From assembly GCA_009917555.1 (NCBI GenBank), contig QZDX01000005.1, positions 124,001 to 188,000 of the forward strand: a DNA stretch of 64,000 nucleotides, given 5' to 3'. Both the position numbers and the translations under genes were made by a program. Origin of the DNA: a bacterium 1XD21-13. GTDB lineage: Bacteria > Bacillota > Clostridia > Lachnospirales > Lachnospiraceae. A model generated the notes under the pieces. It was not told the origin of the DNA, did not search any database, and saw only the letters and a list, made by a program, of their open reading frames with translations. Below are positions 42,304 through 50,626 of the stretch, one piece after another (position 1 is the first letter of the stretch; each line of letters opens with the position of its first letter).

Positions 42304-43083
42304 AACTTTGTAATTCAGAACTGGATGCGCAATCGAAATACGATAGAGTTTTTGAGTGCTTGGGAGGAATTGCATAATCCGGATTTTAACCGTGTGCAAT
42401 TCGAGGCGGTTAAAAATGAGGCGGGCTTAAATCGTTTTGTAATGACACCAATAAAGTGGATTACTCAGATGAATGCCATTGGCATTGTTTCAAAAGCAGG
42501 ACGTTATGGTGGTCCAAGATATGATGAAAATATGACAGCCCAGGAAAGAAAATCTTCTGAAAATGGAATATGGTTATGTCAGTCTTGCTCTAAATTAATA
42601 GATTCAGATGTAAAAAGGTACACGATTGAAAAGCTAAAGAAATGGAAAGAAATCTCGGAACAGATGGCCGTTCTGGATTTGGAAGAAGACATAGTAAGTG
42701 AATCAGATAGAGATAAAGAATTAATAAAATTTTTTATACAATGTTTTGATAGACCGGCATTTCAGGATAGAATATGCCAAGAAGGAAGAATGGAAGATTT
42801 TGATAAGGCTATTGAGGATACAATTATTGCATTGAATACGGGCGTTCTTAGGACAAGAGACGGAAGCATTCTAAAAAAGTCAGAAGGAAAATCGACTATT
42901 GAAAATGTAAAGTGGAGAGAAAAACTTGATACGGTCTGTGATATGTTAGTTGCTTTAAGAAAGCGATTAAGAATTGCAAAAGAAGCCGGAGCATATTCTG
43001 CATATGGAGATGGTGAAGTAATGTACTGCTTTTATGATAGGGAGCTAGAAATGTGGTTTGATTCTACAAGAGAGGAAATTTAA
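42304..43083 (+). pseudogene. Chimeric relic: KilA-N fragment joined to HNH-like zinc-binding protein
   Basis: The frame from about 42304 begins mid-domain with FVIQNWMRNRNTIEFL, continues EELHNPDFNRVQFEAVKNEA and IKWITQMNAIGIVSKAGRYGG, the core of a KilA-N DNA-binding domain, and then switches at about 42515 to PRYDENMTAQERKSSENGIW and LCQSCSKLIDSD, the C-terminal half of an HNH-like domain. Its usual first half (AAHI...GGPRYD) is missing; the two parts seem to join at the shared GG. The rest (FDRPAFQDRICQEGRMEDF, ALNTGVLRTRDG) belongs to the second protein. There is no ribosome site before the ATG at 42325, and an in-frame stop precedes the KilA-N part, so it is probably not expressed. Confidence 0.7.
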
Positions 43084-43222
43084 AAAATAGTGTCTTCAAT
43101 TTGTGAAGAAATTGGAATACAGGGGATACATTTTCGCAAACAGCGGTATAGATGGTAGCTGACAATAGTGGGGTGGAATTGGATGTTTGTGCTTTAAGTT
43201 TCTGTAGAAGAAGCTATTTTTC

Positions 43223-43411
43223 CGCAAATATTATTATCACAATTATGCCTCCAATGCAGGGAAGTCCGGCGGAGAAATTTTTACTCCGGCAGACGTGTCA
43301 GAATTACTCACAAGACTTGGAACTGTAGGCAAAACAGAAATCAATAAAGTATACGATATTAAGACTACGAGATTGATACGAAAAACAGGGGAAAAATTAA
43401 AATGCGCATAG
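43223..43411 (+). pseudogene. Relic of a type I restriction methyltransferase (hsdM)
   Basis: A frame without start codon reads HNYASNAGKSGGEIFTPADV followed by SELLTRLGTVGKTEINKVYD, which matches the region just before the SAM-binding motif of HsdM proteins. It then changes into an unrelated tail (IKTTRLIRKTGEKLKCA) and stops at 43409-43411. The DPACGSGSLLL motif that should follow is absent. It is a short remnant of an earlier defence system. The rest of the 400-base gap between 43084 and 43482 holds no recognisable gene. Confidence 0.7.
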
Positions 43412-43460
43412 TAGGCTTGTTTTTGGCATAAAGAAGGCCGGAGTGAGCCTGCCCTTGAAA

Positions 43461-43487
43461 GTCGGGATTATCCCGGCTTATTTTATT
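43461..43487. terminator. Hairpin at the end of the minus-strand XRE gene
   Basis: GTCGGGA (43461-43467) and TCCCGGC (43471-43477) form a seven-pair stem around three bases, with TTATTTTATT after it on the plus strand and the XRE stop codon at its right side. It may act in both directions. Confidence 0.5.
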
Positions 43488-44181
43488 CCTTGCGGGGATA
43501 AAGACTTTCAATTAAGGCTTCGAATGCTTCGTGTAATTCATAACGTGCTATCTTAATTGTGTAACTAAGACCGTATTGTTTGTCTATAGCAGAATCTATC
43601 ATACCCATTGCTTCATATTGCTCAGGTTTTAACTTTGGAGCGTGAGGATCATGTTCATAATCTATTGGGCTGTTGTAAAAAGTAAATGCTTCGTCTAAAC
43701 GCTCTTTCCCAATCTTATTTCCTAATTCAGAAAAAACATTTTTTGAATCAGATACTGCGGTATCCAAATCGTGTAAACATTCAATGAAGCTGATGAATTG
43801 CGGAGATGAAAATAATGAATTAAGGATGGAACGATAAGAATCTGACTCATATCCAAAACTCAAGCAGGATTTCTCTGTTCCTGTAATTGTCCGGATGTTA
43901 TTAAGGGCATTAGTATTCAGACCTGTGGTCGTTGTTATGGCAGTCTCTAATTTTGTACCTTCAGAATAATCGGGCTCACCAAGGAGATAGCCCAGTTCAC
44001 ATTGAAGCACATCACACAATTTAAGCATTACATCAATTGGTGGGATAGTTTTCCCTTTTTCATAATTTGATATCTGCTTACCTACGATACCAATTTTTTT
44101 TCCGAGTTCCATTTGAGATAATTTGAGCTTGGTTCGTTCGGCCAAAATTGTCTTACCTATTTTTTCTGCATTGTATGCCAT
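43483..44181 (-). CDS. XRE-family transcriptional regulator (HTH plus unknown C-terminal domain)
   Basis: A 232-residue regulator on the minus strand. The Cro/CI helix-turn-helix is at residues about 10-65 (RTKLKLSQMELGKKIGIVGK then ISNYEKGKTIPPIDVMLKL). The C-terminal 165 residues are not recognised. It is divergent from the small genes that precede the BREX operon, and two TAAAATTACT[TC]TA direct repeats overlap the divergent promoter, so it probably represses that promoter and perhaps itself. It is more AT-rich than the surrounding chromosome, in keeping with acquired DNA. Confidence 0.85.
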   Translation of the reverse strand: MAYNAEKIGKTILAERTKLKLSQMELGKKIGIVGKQISNYEKGKTIPPIDVMLKLCDVLQCELGYLLGEPDYSEGTKLETAITTTTGLNTNALNNIRTITGTEKSCLSFGYESDSYRSILNSLFSSPQFISFIECLHDLDTAVSDSKNVFSELGNKIGKERLDEAFTFYNSPIDYEHDPHAPKLKPEQYEAMGMIDSAIDKQYGLSYTIKIARYELHEAFEALIESLYPRKE

Positions 44182-44222
44182 AGATGCCTCCTTTATTACC
44201 TAAAAAGTAAGATAAGAATATA

Positions 44223-44271
44223 TAAAATTACTTTACAGTCCTATAAAAAGCAGTATAATAAAATTACTCTA
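44223..44271 (+). promoter_or_regulatory. Promoter with two direct repeats, candidate XRE operator
   Basis: TTTACA (44232-44237) and TATAAT (44254-44259) are 16 bases apart. TAAAATTACTTTA (44223-44235) overlaps the -35 box and TAAAATTACTCTA (44259-44271) begins at the -10 box, 36 bases apart, a good arrangement for a repressor encoded by the divergent XRE gene. Confidence 0.65.
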
Positions 44272-44353
44272 AGACGTCAAGAGAAAAGTGTACCTGTAAA
44301 TAACCTTAACTTGCCTCGGGTGGGAGGCTCGCATGAAAAAGGAGGGTCAGCTC

Positions 44354-44767
44354 ATGGAAAAAGAGAAAAAAACATTTGTGGACTGGATCAAGGAACACAA
44401 GAAGGAACTAATTATAGCTGGTGTAAGTATCGCCACTATAATCGCGGTAATTGTCGGTATCAAGAATCACAAGGCACTGGAGGAAGCCTGGGCATCCCTT
44501 AGAAAACTGGTTGAGAAAACGCCGGAGATGATACCTGTAGCAAAGCTGATGTCTGTTACAGAAGTAACACCAGTAAAGGATATCGTGGAGATCAATATTG
44601 TGACGGCTGATAGGATACCACATGATGTTGCCGAACATCTTCGAAATTTGCCGGAGGGATGGAAAGCATCAGCGGAAAAGATCGCTACTGCGGCAGAACA
44701 CGGCTATGATCTTCTTCCGGGACAAACTTGGGTCGAAGCATATAGAACAGGGGGGCTTGCAGCATGA
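44354..44767 (+). CDS. Small single-pass membrane protein of unknown function
   Basis: A 137-residue protein. A basic N-terminus (EKEKKTFVDWIKEHKKE) precedes one membrane helix (LIIAGVSIATIIAVIVGI), then a soluble part (VTPVKDIVEINIVTADRIPH, HLRNLPEGWKASAEKIATAA). I do not recognise the family. The ATG at 44354 has AAGGAGGG about seven bases upstream; the longer frame from 44333 starts on that site. It is under the promoter at 44232-44259 and overlaps the next gene by four bases (ATGA). Confidence 0.7.
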   Translation: MEKEKKTFVDWIKEHKKELIIAGVSIATIIAVIVGIKNHKALEEAWASLRKLVEKTPEMIPVAKLMSVTEVTPVKDIVEINIVTADRIPHDVAEHLRNLPEGWKASAEKIATAAEHGYDLLPGQTWVEAYRTGGLAA

Positions 44768-45033
44768 GAAAAACGAATGAAGAAAAAAGATTGCTGGCCA
44801 AGCTTGCCAGTGGAGTTTTTGATGGAATGGTCGGTGATGAAAGGGTATATCGCGGCTACAAGAATGTTTACTGTGGAAAGTATATAGAAGATGGCGAGCC
44901 GGTTTCATATCGGCAAGGAGAACCGGAAAGATTCTTTAATGGCAAGGAAAATGAACGTATTCCAGGAAAAAGAGAGGAGGAACACTACGATACGAATGAA
45001 AAAAAGCTTGATTTCCTCCAAAGATATGGATGA
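44764..45033 (+). CDS. Small hypothetical protein (89 aa)
   Basis: Not recognised. A soluble, charged protein (EEKRLLAKLASGVFDGMVGD, RVYRGYKNVYCGKYIEDGEP). Its ATG overlaps the stop codon of the membrane protein, so the two are translationally coupled and probably act together. AT-rich codon use matches the left part of the island. It may belong to the acquired segment rather than to BREX itself, since standard type 1 loci do not include it. Confidence 0.6.
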   Translation: MRKTNEEKRLLAKLASGVFDGMVGDERVYRGYKNVYCGKYIEDGEPVSYRQGEPERFFNGKENERIPGKREEEHYDTNEKKLDFLQRYG

Positions 45034-45079
45034 CGAAGATGTAAAGGCATATAGCGCAAAGTTTAAGCCTAAGAAATAA
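44996..45079 (+). CDS. Possible very small ORF (27 aa)
   Basis: A 27-codon frame (ending DEDVKAYSAKFKPKK) starts at 44996, with GAGGAGG 15 bases upstream, a rather long spacing. It overlaps the end of the preceding gene in another frame. It may be a real microprotein or a chance frame; there is no family to compare. Confidence 0.3.
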   Translation: MKKSLISSKDMDDEDVKAYSAKFKPKK

Positions 45080-45163
45080 CAAATGATTGCAGCCCTTCCT
45101 ACCGGTGGTCAGACACGATAGCACGGCATCACTCCATATTGATTTGTAATTGCAAATTTTTTA

Positions 45164-45192
45164 TTGAACATCGTGGATGGTTGTGCTATATT
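45164..45192 (+). promoter_or_regulatory. Likely main promoter of the BREX operon
   Basis: TTGAAC (45164-45169) and TATATT (45187-45192) are separated by 17 bases. It is the only good promoter in the 239-base gap before the small genes that lead into brxA. TGCGCC occurs twice in the leader (45209-45230 region), of unknown meaning. Confidence 0.65.
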
Positions 45193-45318
45193 GTATTGTG
45201 TGTCTTTCCATGCGCCTTTTATGTGCGCCTCTGACCTTAAGAACACAATAACAGATAGTTGGTTTTTTCCGAAAACTCGGCATTCCCACCAGCGTTGCTA
45301 AGAAATTTTTTGATTAAG

Positions 45319-45603
45319 ATGGTCGAACTTCGTGGAAGGATAAACTTCCTTAAGAAACAGAATAAGAGTTACGAGAGTATCTGTATTCTCACGGCAGAGA
45401 CCAAGGCTGCCAAGAAGCAGATTTTTATATCCCTTGATAAGGCAGAGGCGTTTACAGAATACACAGCGAAAATATTGTACGACACGAGAGAGATAGATCT
45501 TTATGCAATCGGAGGAATGATTTGGGAAAGTAAGTCCAATGGAGGTAAACAATGCGTATCAGTTACAGACCGTTATGGATTAAGCTCGCAGAGCTGGAAA
45601 TGA
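45319..45603 (+). CDS. Small hypothetical protein (about 94 aa)
   Basis: Not recognised. The frame reads MVELRGRINFLKKQNKSYES and contains AETKAAKKQIFISLDKAEAF. There is no clear ribosome site; the start at 45319 is a guess, and the open frame reaches back to 45259. Its 3' end overlaps the following XRE gene by 52 bases, so one of the two ends may be decayed. It could be a truncated gene at a recombination joint in front of the BREX genes. Confidence 0.4.
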   Translation: MVELRGRINFLKKQNKSYESICILTAETKAAKKQIFISLDKAEAFTEYTAKILYDTREIDLYAIGGMIWESKSNGGKQCVSVTDRYGLSSQSWK

Positions 45604-45782
45604 CAAAAAAACAGCTTCGGGAGATCAGCGGCATCAGCACCGCTTCCCTCGCCAAGCTGGGAAAGGGAGAAAACCTGACAACAGATGTTCTCCTGAAAAT
45701 ATGTGAAGCTCTGAACTGCAATATAAATGAAATTATGGAGACCGTGCCTGAACCAGGTGATGAAGAACCGAAACACGAATAA
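45552..45782 (+). CDS. Small Cro/CI-type regulator at the head of the BREX operon
   Basis: A 76-residue helix-turn-helix protein (LAELEMTKKQLREISGISTA then SLAKLGKGENLTTDVLLKIC) of the small HTH_26-like kind found before BREX genes in Firmicutes. GGAGG lies seven bases before the ATG. It ends 23 bases before brxA and is in the same direction, so it is likely co-transcribed and may autoregulate the defence operon. The acidic tail (PEPGDEEPKHE) is unusual but short. Confidence 0.8.
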   Translation: MRISYRPLWIKLAELEMTKKQLREISGISTASLAKLGKGENLTTDVLLKICEALNCNINEIMETVPEPGDEEPKHE

Positions 45783-45805
45783 AAGGCAAGACTTGGAGGA
45801 TATGT

Positions 45806-46435
45806 ATGCAATACAAGGTCGACAAGGCACTTCGTGATGACAGCCCTTACAATGCAGCAATGACCAGGGAGCAATTCCTGTTTTATGAGATGCGCACCAC
45901 GGCAAAGCTGTTAAACGATGGTCTTGATAAGGATACCGTCACCTCTCATATCGTGTCAGACAATCTCTTCCAGTACCCGACAGAGAAATCTGTTCGGAAG
46001 ATGGCTCTTGCCTGTATTCGAAGGCTTGCGTCTATGGAGGATGAATCGCTGATCGCTGCCATCGCCACACAGCCAAGTAATGTGGCAAAGCAGATCTGTT
46101 TGTATGCCATGATGAGGCAGTACCGTCTGGTATGGGATTTCATGCTGACGGTCATCGGAAATAAGTACAAATTATTGGACAGCACATTCAGTAGAATGGA
46201 TATTGAGGTATTCTTTATGCAGCTTAGGGAACAGGACGACTGGGTAGCTGCCTGGAGCGATACCACCATCAATAAAGTCCGTCAGGTTTTGACGAAGATG
46301 TTGGTGGAGAATGAGTACCTTGACAGTACGGATGCAGACCACCTGAATCCCGTGCTGATTAGTCCGCTTTTGGAAAATGCCATCAGGGAAGCCGGTCAGG
46401 AGATCGCCCTCCCTGCATTCAACTGTCTGTCTTAA
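45806..46435 (+). CDS. brxA: BREX protein BrxA (DUF1819)
   Basis: A 209-residue protein of the BrxA family, a small DNA-binding component of type 1 BREX. Recognisable points are REQFLFYEMRTTAKLLNDGL near the N-terminus, RRLASMEDESLIAAIA, and LENAIREAGQEIALPAF at the C-terminus. CTTGGAGGATATGT precedes the ATG. brxB follows after 13 bases. In other hosts brxA has been reported to be less critical for defence than the other genes. Confidence 0.92.
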   Translation: MQYKVDKALRDDSPYNAAMTREQFLFYEMRTTAKLLNDGLDKDTVTSHIVSDNLFQYPTEKSVRKMALACIRRLASMEDESLIAAIATQPSNVAKQICLYAMMRQYRLVWDFMLTVIGNKYKLLDSTFSRMDIEVFFMQLREQDDWVAAWSDTTINKVRQVLTKMLVENEYLDSTDADHLNPVLISPLLENAIREAGQEIALPAFNCLS

Positions 46436-46448
46436 AGGAGCAATATTT

Positions 46449-47006
46449 ATGAGTGGGATCAATGAACGCCTCGACAGTTTGAGAGGCTTGGTACAGAGTC
46501 AGGAGTTCCTTGAAGGAAAGGGACTCTCCAATGAAGTGAACATCCGGATCTTCTGCTACGATCCAAAGGACGAGATGGCTGTAAGACATTTTACGGAGAA
46601 GCTGGTCACTGACCAGAGCCTCAGCTGTCATCTGATCGAATACAACCTGTACAAGGTATTCTTTTCCATCTGTGATGACAAGCGCATTACGGACAGGATA
46701 CCCGGACAGGAGGAGAAAAAAGGAAAGCAATTCATTCAAAGCCAACTGACGCGCATGGCAAACAATGTGGCATTCATTGGTAAGATGCAATACGAGCCGC
46801 ATGAGCCGGGAGACGTGATCCTGCTTACCGGCGTAGGAGAAGCCTTCCCGTTCATCCGGGTGCATTCCCTGCTGGATGCCATGCAGCCGCACTTCTCGGA
46901 TGTGCCGATACTGGTCATGTATCCGGGAACATTCGATGGACGCTACGTGAAGCTGTTCGACAAACTTAAGCCCAATCCGTATTACAGGGCATTCAATATC
47001 GTATAA
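46449..47006 (+). CDS. brxB: BREX protein BrxB (DUF1788)
   Basis: A 185-residue protein of the BrxB family. Characteristic stretches are INERLDSLRGLVQSQEFLEG, NIRIFCYDPKDEMAV and the C-terminal VPILVMYPGTFDGRYVKLF followed by PNPYYRAFNIV. The ATG at 46449 has TAAAGGAG nine bases upstream; the open frame beginning at 46377 runs into brxA and is not the start. BrxB is essential for BREX in the systems studied, with a still unclear biochemical role, probably as a scaffold for BrxC, PglX and PglZ. Confidence 0.94.
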   Translation: MSGINERLDSLRGLVQSQEFLEGKGLSNEVNIRIFCYDPKDEMAVRHFTEKLVTDQSLSCHLIEYNLYKVFFSICDDKRITDRIPGQEEKKGKQFIQSQLTRMANNVAFIGKMQYEPHEPGDVILLTGVGEAFPFIRVHSLLDAMQPHFSDVPILVMYPGTFDGRYVKLFDKLKPNPYYRAFNIV

Positions 47007-47020
47007 GGAGGAGCCGTCAA

Positions 47021-50000
47021 ATGAGAATACAGAATATGTTCGCAGAGGACATCAACCGAAAGATCAACGGCGTTGTAAAGGTTGACCAGGATGTAAGCGA
47101 TGTTCTCGTACAGGAATTGAACGAATATGTCATCACAAGGGAACTGAAGAAACATTTCATTACCTTCTTCAATAACTACGGGGAGTCCTTCAATGAGAAT
47201 ACCGCCGACATCGGTGTCTGGATATCCGGATTCTTTGGAAGCGGTAAATCACACTTCCTGAAGATGTTGTCCTACCTTCTGGAGAACAAGGAAGTGCTGG
47301 GAGAAAAGACTGTCGAGCGGTTCAGAAAGAAATTTGCGGATGATCCGGCGACCTTCATGCTGATCGATAATGCTACGAAGGGAAAGACGGATACAATTCT
47401 TTTCAATATCGATATAGAAGGCTCCATCAATAAGGACAAGACCGCTGTCCTGCGTGTCTTCGCAAAGATGTTCTACAACTACCTCGGCTTCTATGGTGAG
47501 AACTTGAAGGTTGCCAAGCTGGAGCAGTTCATTGATAAGAAGGGGAAAACCGAGGAGTTCCGCCGTGTGTTCGAAGAAAAGAACGGCGCTTCCTGGCTGG
47601 ATTCCCGCGATGCCTTTGCCTTCTTCGAGGACGATGTGGTAGAGACCTTGCAGCAGGTGCTTGGCATGAGCGAAAGCGCAGCCAAGAACTGGTTTAACGG
47701 AACCGAGACCGTGGAGACTTCCATCGCTCAGCTGGTATCCGAGATTAAGGAATATGTGGACTCCCAGCCGAAGGACTTCCGTCTTCTGTTTATGATCGAT
47801 GAGGTCGGTCAATATGTCGGCGGCGATACCGATCTTCTTATCAACCTTCAATCTCTAGTCGAGAAGATCGGCAGCGAAACGGGCGGCAAAGTATGGGTGG
47901 TCTGTACCGGGCAGGAAGCCATTGATGAGATCATCAAGGCTCGTGAGAATGAGTTCTCCCGTATTCAGGCTCGTTTCAAGACACGGCTCTCCCTCTCTTC
48001 CGCTTCCGCAGATGAAGTCATCCAGAAGCGTATCCTCTTGAAGACGGATGATGCCGAGAAGGATCTGGAACAGGTTTATACAGACAACGACTCCGTGCTG
48101 AGAAATCTCTTCAGTTTCACGGATGCCATTTTGGATATCAAGGGCTACAACAGTCCAGGTGAGTTTGCCAAGAACTTCCCGTTCGTTCCTTACCAGTTCA
48201 TTCTGATGCAGAAGGTCTTTGCAGAAATCCGCAAGCATGGAAATTCTGGCAAGCACCTCTCCGGTGGTGAGCGTTCTATGCTCTCTGGATTCCAGGAGGC
48301 TGCGCAGAAAATTGAAGATAAGGACGAGTTTGCATTGGCTCCGTTCTACCTCTTCTATGATACCGTACACACCTTCCTTGATGGCTCCATCCGCCGTGTG
48401 ATCGAGCGTTGCGAACGCGCGGCGGATGACGGCAATGGTATCGAGTCGCAGGACGTGGATGTACTAAAGCTCCTTTACCTTGTCCGTTATGTGGATGATG
48501 TAAAGGCAAACCTTGATAATATTGTAATCCTCATGGCGGATGATATCCGTCTGGATAAAATCATCATGCGCGAACAGGTGCGTGGTTCCCTTGACCGTCT
48601 GATGGGCCAGAACTATATCGGGCGCACCGGCGATGTCTATAACTTCCTCACCGATGAGGAGCAGGATATTCAGCGCGAGATTTACAGGAATACGACTGTC
48701 GATACGGCCTCCATCGTGGAGCGCATCGGTCATATGATCTTCGGTGATATCTATACCACGAAGAAGTACCGTTATGGCAAGTACGACTTCTCCTTTGACC
48801 AGATGGTTGACACGCAGGCGGTCGGCAGCGTGACCGGCGGTATGCTTCTTCGTATCCTGACCGTAGCTGCCGATGCCGTGGAAAAGAACGAGATGCGCCT
48901 GATGACGGAATCCGGCGGCAAGGCTCTTGTGGTTCTGGCAGAGACTCCTTACTACGAATCTTTGGAAAACGCCATGAAGATCCGTAAGTATGTGAAGCAG
49001 CGCAATGTATCCCAGCTTCCGAAGTCCGTGCAGGACATCATCCGTGACCATCAGGATGAAGCCGGAAAATATGAACTGAATGCGGTCGAGGAGTTAAAGA
49101 ATGCCATCGCGGGAGCCGATTTCTATGTGGATGGCGAGCATATAGAGATTAAGGGCGGCGATGCCAAGAGCAAGATCGACCAGGCTCTGGAATATCTCGT
49201 CACCCATGTATATAGCGAACTGAACCTGATTACAAAGAATGCAGAGAGCGATGCAGATATCGTAGACATTCTCACAGGCGCAGACTTATATGTTCCGGGA
49301 ACCGAGCCTAACAGGGATGCAGCTGCAAGGATTGAGGAATACCTTGAAATGCAGCACACCAAGAACCTCCCGACTTCGATGGCGGATATCCAGAGCCGCT
49401 ACCAGGCAATTCCTTACGGTTGGAAGGAAATTGACATTGCGGCGGCGGTGGCTCTCCTGATTCATGACCAGAAAGTTACCATCAAATACGGCGGAGCCAC
49501 CATACAGCCGACCGACAGTAAGCTTCCGGATATGCTTCGCAAGAAGAGCGAGATCGGTAAGACTTCCATCTCCAAGCGTGAGGTGGTATCCATCCAGAAG
49601 ATTCGCGAGGTCAGAGAGTTTTTGCGGGATTATTTCGATGAGATGGACGTGCCGGAGGATGAGGACGGTCTTGTAGCCCATATTGTGGAGAAGTTTGAGG
49701 ACAGGCAGAAGCATTATGAAAGTCTATTGAACCGCTATGAGAACCATAAGTATCCTGACAAGGTGCTGGTTTCAAGTGCCGTGGCTGCTATGAAGGATAT
49801 TCTTTCACAGAAGAAGGATAATACAGCCCTCATTGATCGTGTTATCAAAAAGGAGGATGTCCTGTATGACCTTGATAAGAAGATGCAGAAGGTGGAAAGC
49901 TTCTTCAAGAATCAGGTAACCCTTTTTGATTCCGCTGTGAAATATGAGTCTGCTCTCCGGGTAGATCTGGACTACATCGCAAAGGATGAGGAAGCCAACC

Positions 50001-50563
50001 AGGCATTGAATACCACCAGGAAGATTACCATGCTTCCGTCTGGTGGTGATTATGATTATTCCCGCATTCCAGAGCTCAACGGGCTGATGTCCACTGTCCG
50101 GGATAAGCATGGAGCAATGCTGCAGGCAAAGCGTGACGAACTTCTGGAGATCGTCCGCCAGTGCATGGCAGAGATACATACGGCAGCAGGTGACGATGCA
50201 GCTGGCAGAGCCATCTCCAACAAGGCAGATACTTTCTTCAATCAGAAGAAGCAGCAGATTGCGGACATCAAGGTGCTGGCTCTGCTGGACGGACTTGTGC
50301 CTCCAATGTGGCAGTATAAGGATGATACAGTGGAGCGCATCGAAATAACCAAAAGACCGCCTGAGCCTGTGAAGCCGACACCTCCGGCTGGCGGCGATCA
50401 GCCTAAGCCTCCTGTAAAGAAGGTCATCAAGACCATCCACAGACAGGCCATGTTCCCGGCAAAGCAGCTGGAATCTGACGAAGAAATAGATGCTTACATT
50501 GAGAAGGTACGCACCAACATGAAACAGCTTCTGAAGGGCTGCGATGGCATCAAGTTATCATAA
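47021..50563 (+). CDS. brxC: BREX ATPase BrxC (DUF499-like)
   Basis: A 1180-residue ATPase, the usual size for BrxC. The P-loop is GFFGSGKSHFLK (70-77 core), the Walker B-like segment is LLFMIDEVGQYVGG, and sensor residues lie in VWVVCTGQEAIDE. The N-terminus (MRIQNMFAEDINRKINGVVK) is typical of the family. The C-terminal part is helical and proline-rich near the end (PPEPVKPTPPAGGDQPKPP). AAGGAGGAGCC precedes the ATG. No frameshift is visible. BrxC is needed for both methylation and phage exclusion in studied systems. Confidence 0.95.
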   Translation: MRIQNMFAEDINRKINGVVKVDQDVSDVLVQELNEYVITRELKKHFITFFNNYGESFNENTADIGVWISGFFGSGKSHFLKMLSYLLENKEVLGEKTVERFRKKFADDPATFMLIDNATKGKTDTILFNIDIEGSINKDKTAVLRVFAKMFYNYLGFYGENLKVAKLEQFIDKKGKTEEFRRVFEEKNGASWLDSRDAFAFFEDDVVETLQQVLGMSESAAKNWFNGTETVETSIAQLVSEIKEYVDSQPKDFRLLFMIDEVGQYVGGDTDLLINLQSLVEKIGSETGGKVWVVCTGQEAIDEIIKARENEFSRIQARFKTRLSLSSASADEVIQKRILLKTDDAEKDLEQVYTDNDSVLRNLFSFTDAILDIKGYNSPGEFAKNFPFVPYQFILMQKVFAEIRKHGNSGKHLSGGERSMLSGFQEAAQKIEDKDEFALAPFYLFYDTVHTFLDGSIRRVIERCERAADDGNGIESQDVDVLKLLYLVRYVDDVKANLDNIVILMADDIRLDKIIMREQVRGSLDRLMGQNYIGRTGDVYNFLTDEEQDIQREIYRNTTVDTASIVERIGHMIFGDIYTTKKYRYGKYDFSFDQMVDTQAVGSVTGGMLLRILTVAADAVEKNEMRLMTESGGKALVVLAETPYYESLENAMKIRKYVKQRNVSQLPKSVQDIIRDHQDEAGKYELNAVEELKNAIAGADFYVDGEHIEIKGGDAKSKIDQALEYLVTHVYSELNLITKNAESDADIVDILTGADLYVPGTEPNRDAAARIEEYLEMQHTKNLPTSMADIQSRYQAIPYGWKEIDIAAAVALLIHDQKVTIKYGGATIQPTDSKLPDMLRKKSEIGKTSISKREVVSIQKIREVREFLRDYFDEMDVPEDEDGLVAHIVEKFEDRQKHYESLLNRYENHKYPDKVLVSSAVAAMKDILSQKKDNTALIDRVIKKEDVLYDLDKKMQKVESFFKNQVTLFDSAVKYESALRVDLDYIAKDEEANQALNTTRKITMLPSGGDYDYSRIPELNGLMSTVRDKHGAMLQAKRDELLEIVRQCMAEIHTAAGDDAAGRAISNKADTFFNQKKQQIADIKVLALLDGLVPPMWQYKDDTVERIEITKRPPEPVKPTPPAGGDQPKPPVKKVIKTIHRQAMFPAKQLESDEEIDAYIEKVRTNMKQLLKGCDGIKLS

Positions 50564-50564
50564 G

Positions 50565-50599
50565 GGCGCACGACGTCCGGTGGACGTCGGTTTTGCGCC
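50565..50599 (+). other. Intra-operon hairpin between brxC and pglX
   Basis: GGCGCA (50565-50570) and TGCGCC (50594-50599) enclose GACGTCC/GGACGTC (50572-50578 with 50582-50588) around a three-base loop. It starts right after the brxC stop codon. It may tune the amount of pglX mRNA or protect the upstream part of the transcript. Confidence 0.6.
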
Positions 50600-50626
50600 G
50601 ACCGGAATGAAATGGAGACAGATTTG

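Noticed and set aside
42310-42375. Plus-strand frame reading NSELDAQSKYDRVFECLGGIA at the left island edge
   Set aside because: It lacks a start and overlaps the KilA-N frame, which matches a known domain and explains the same DNA better.
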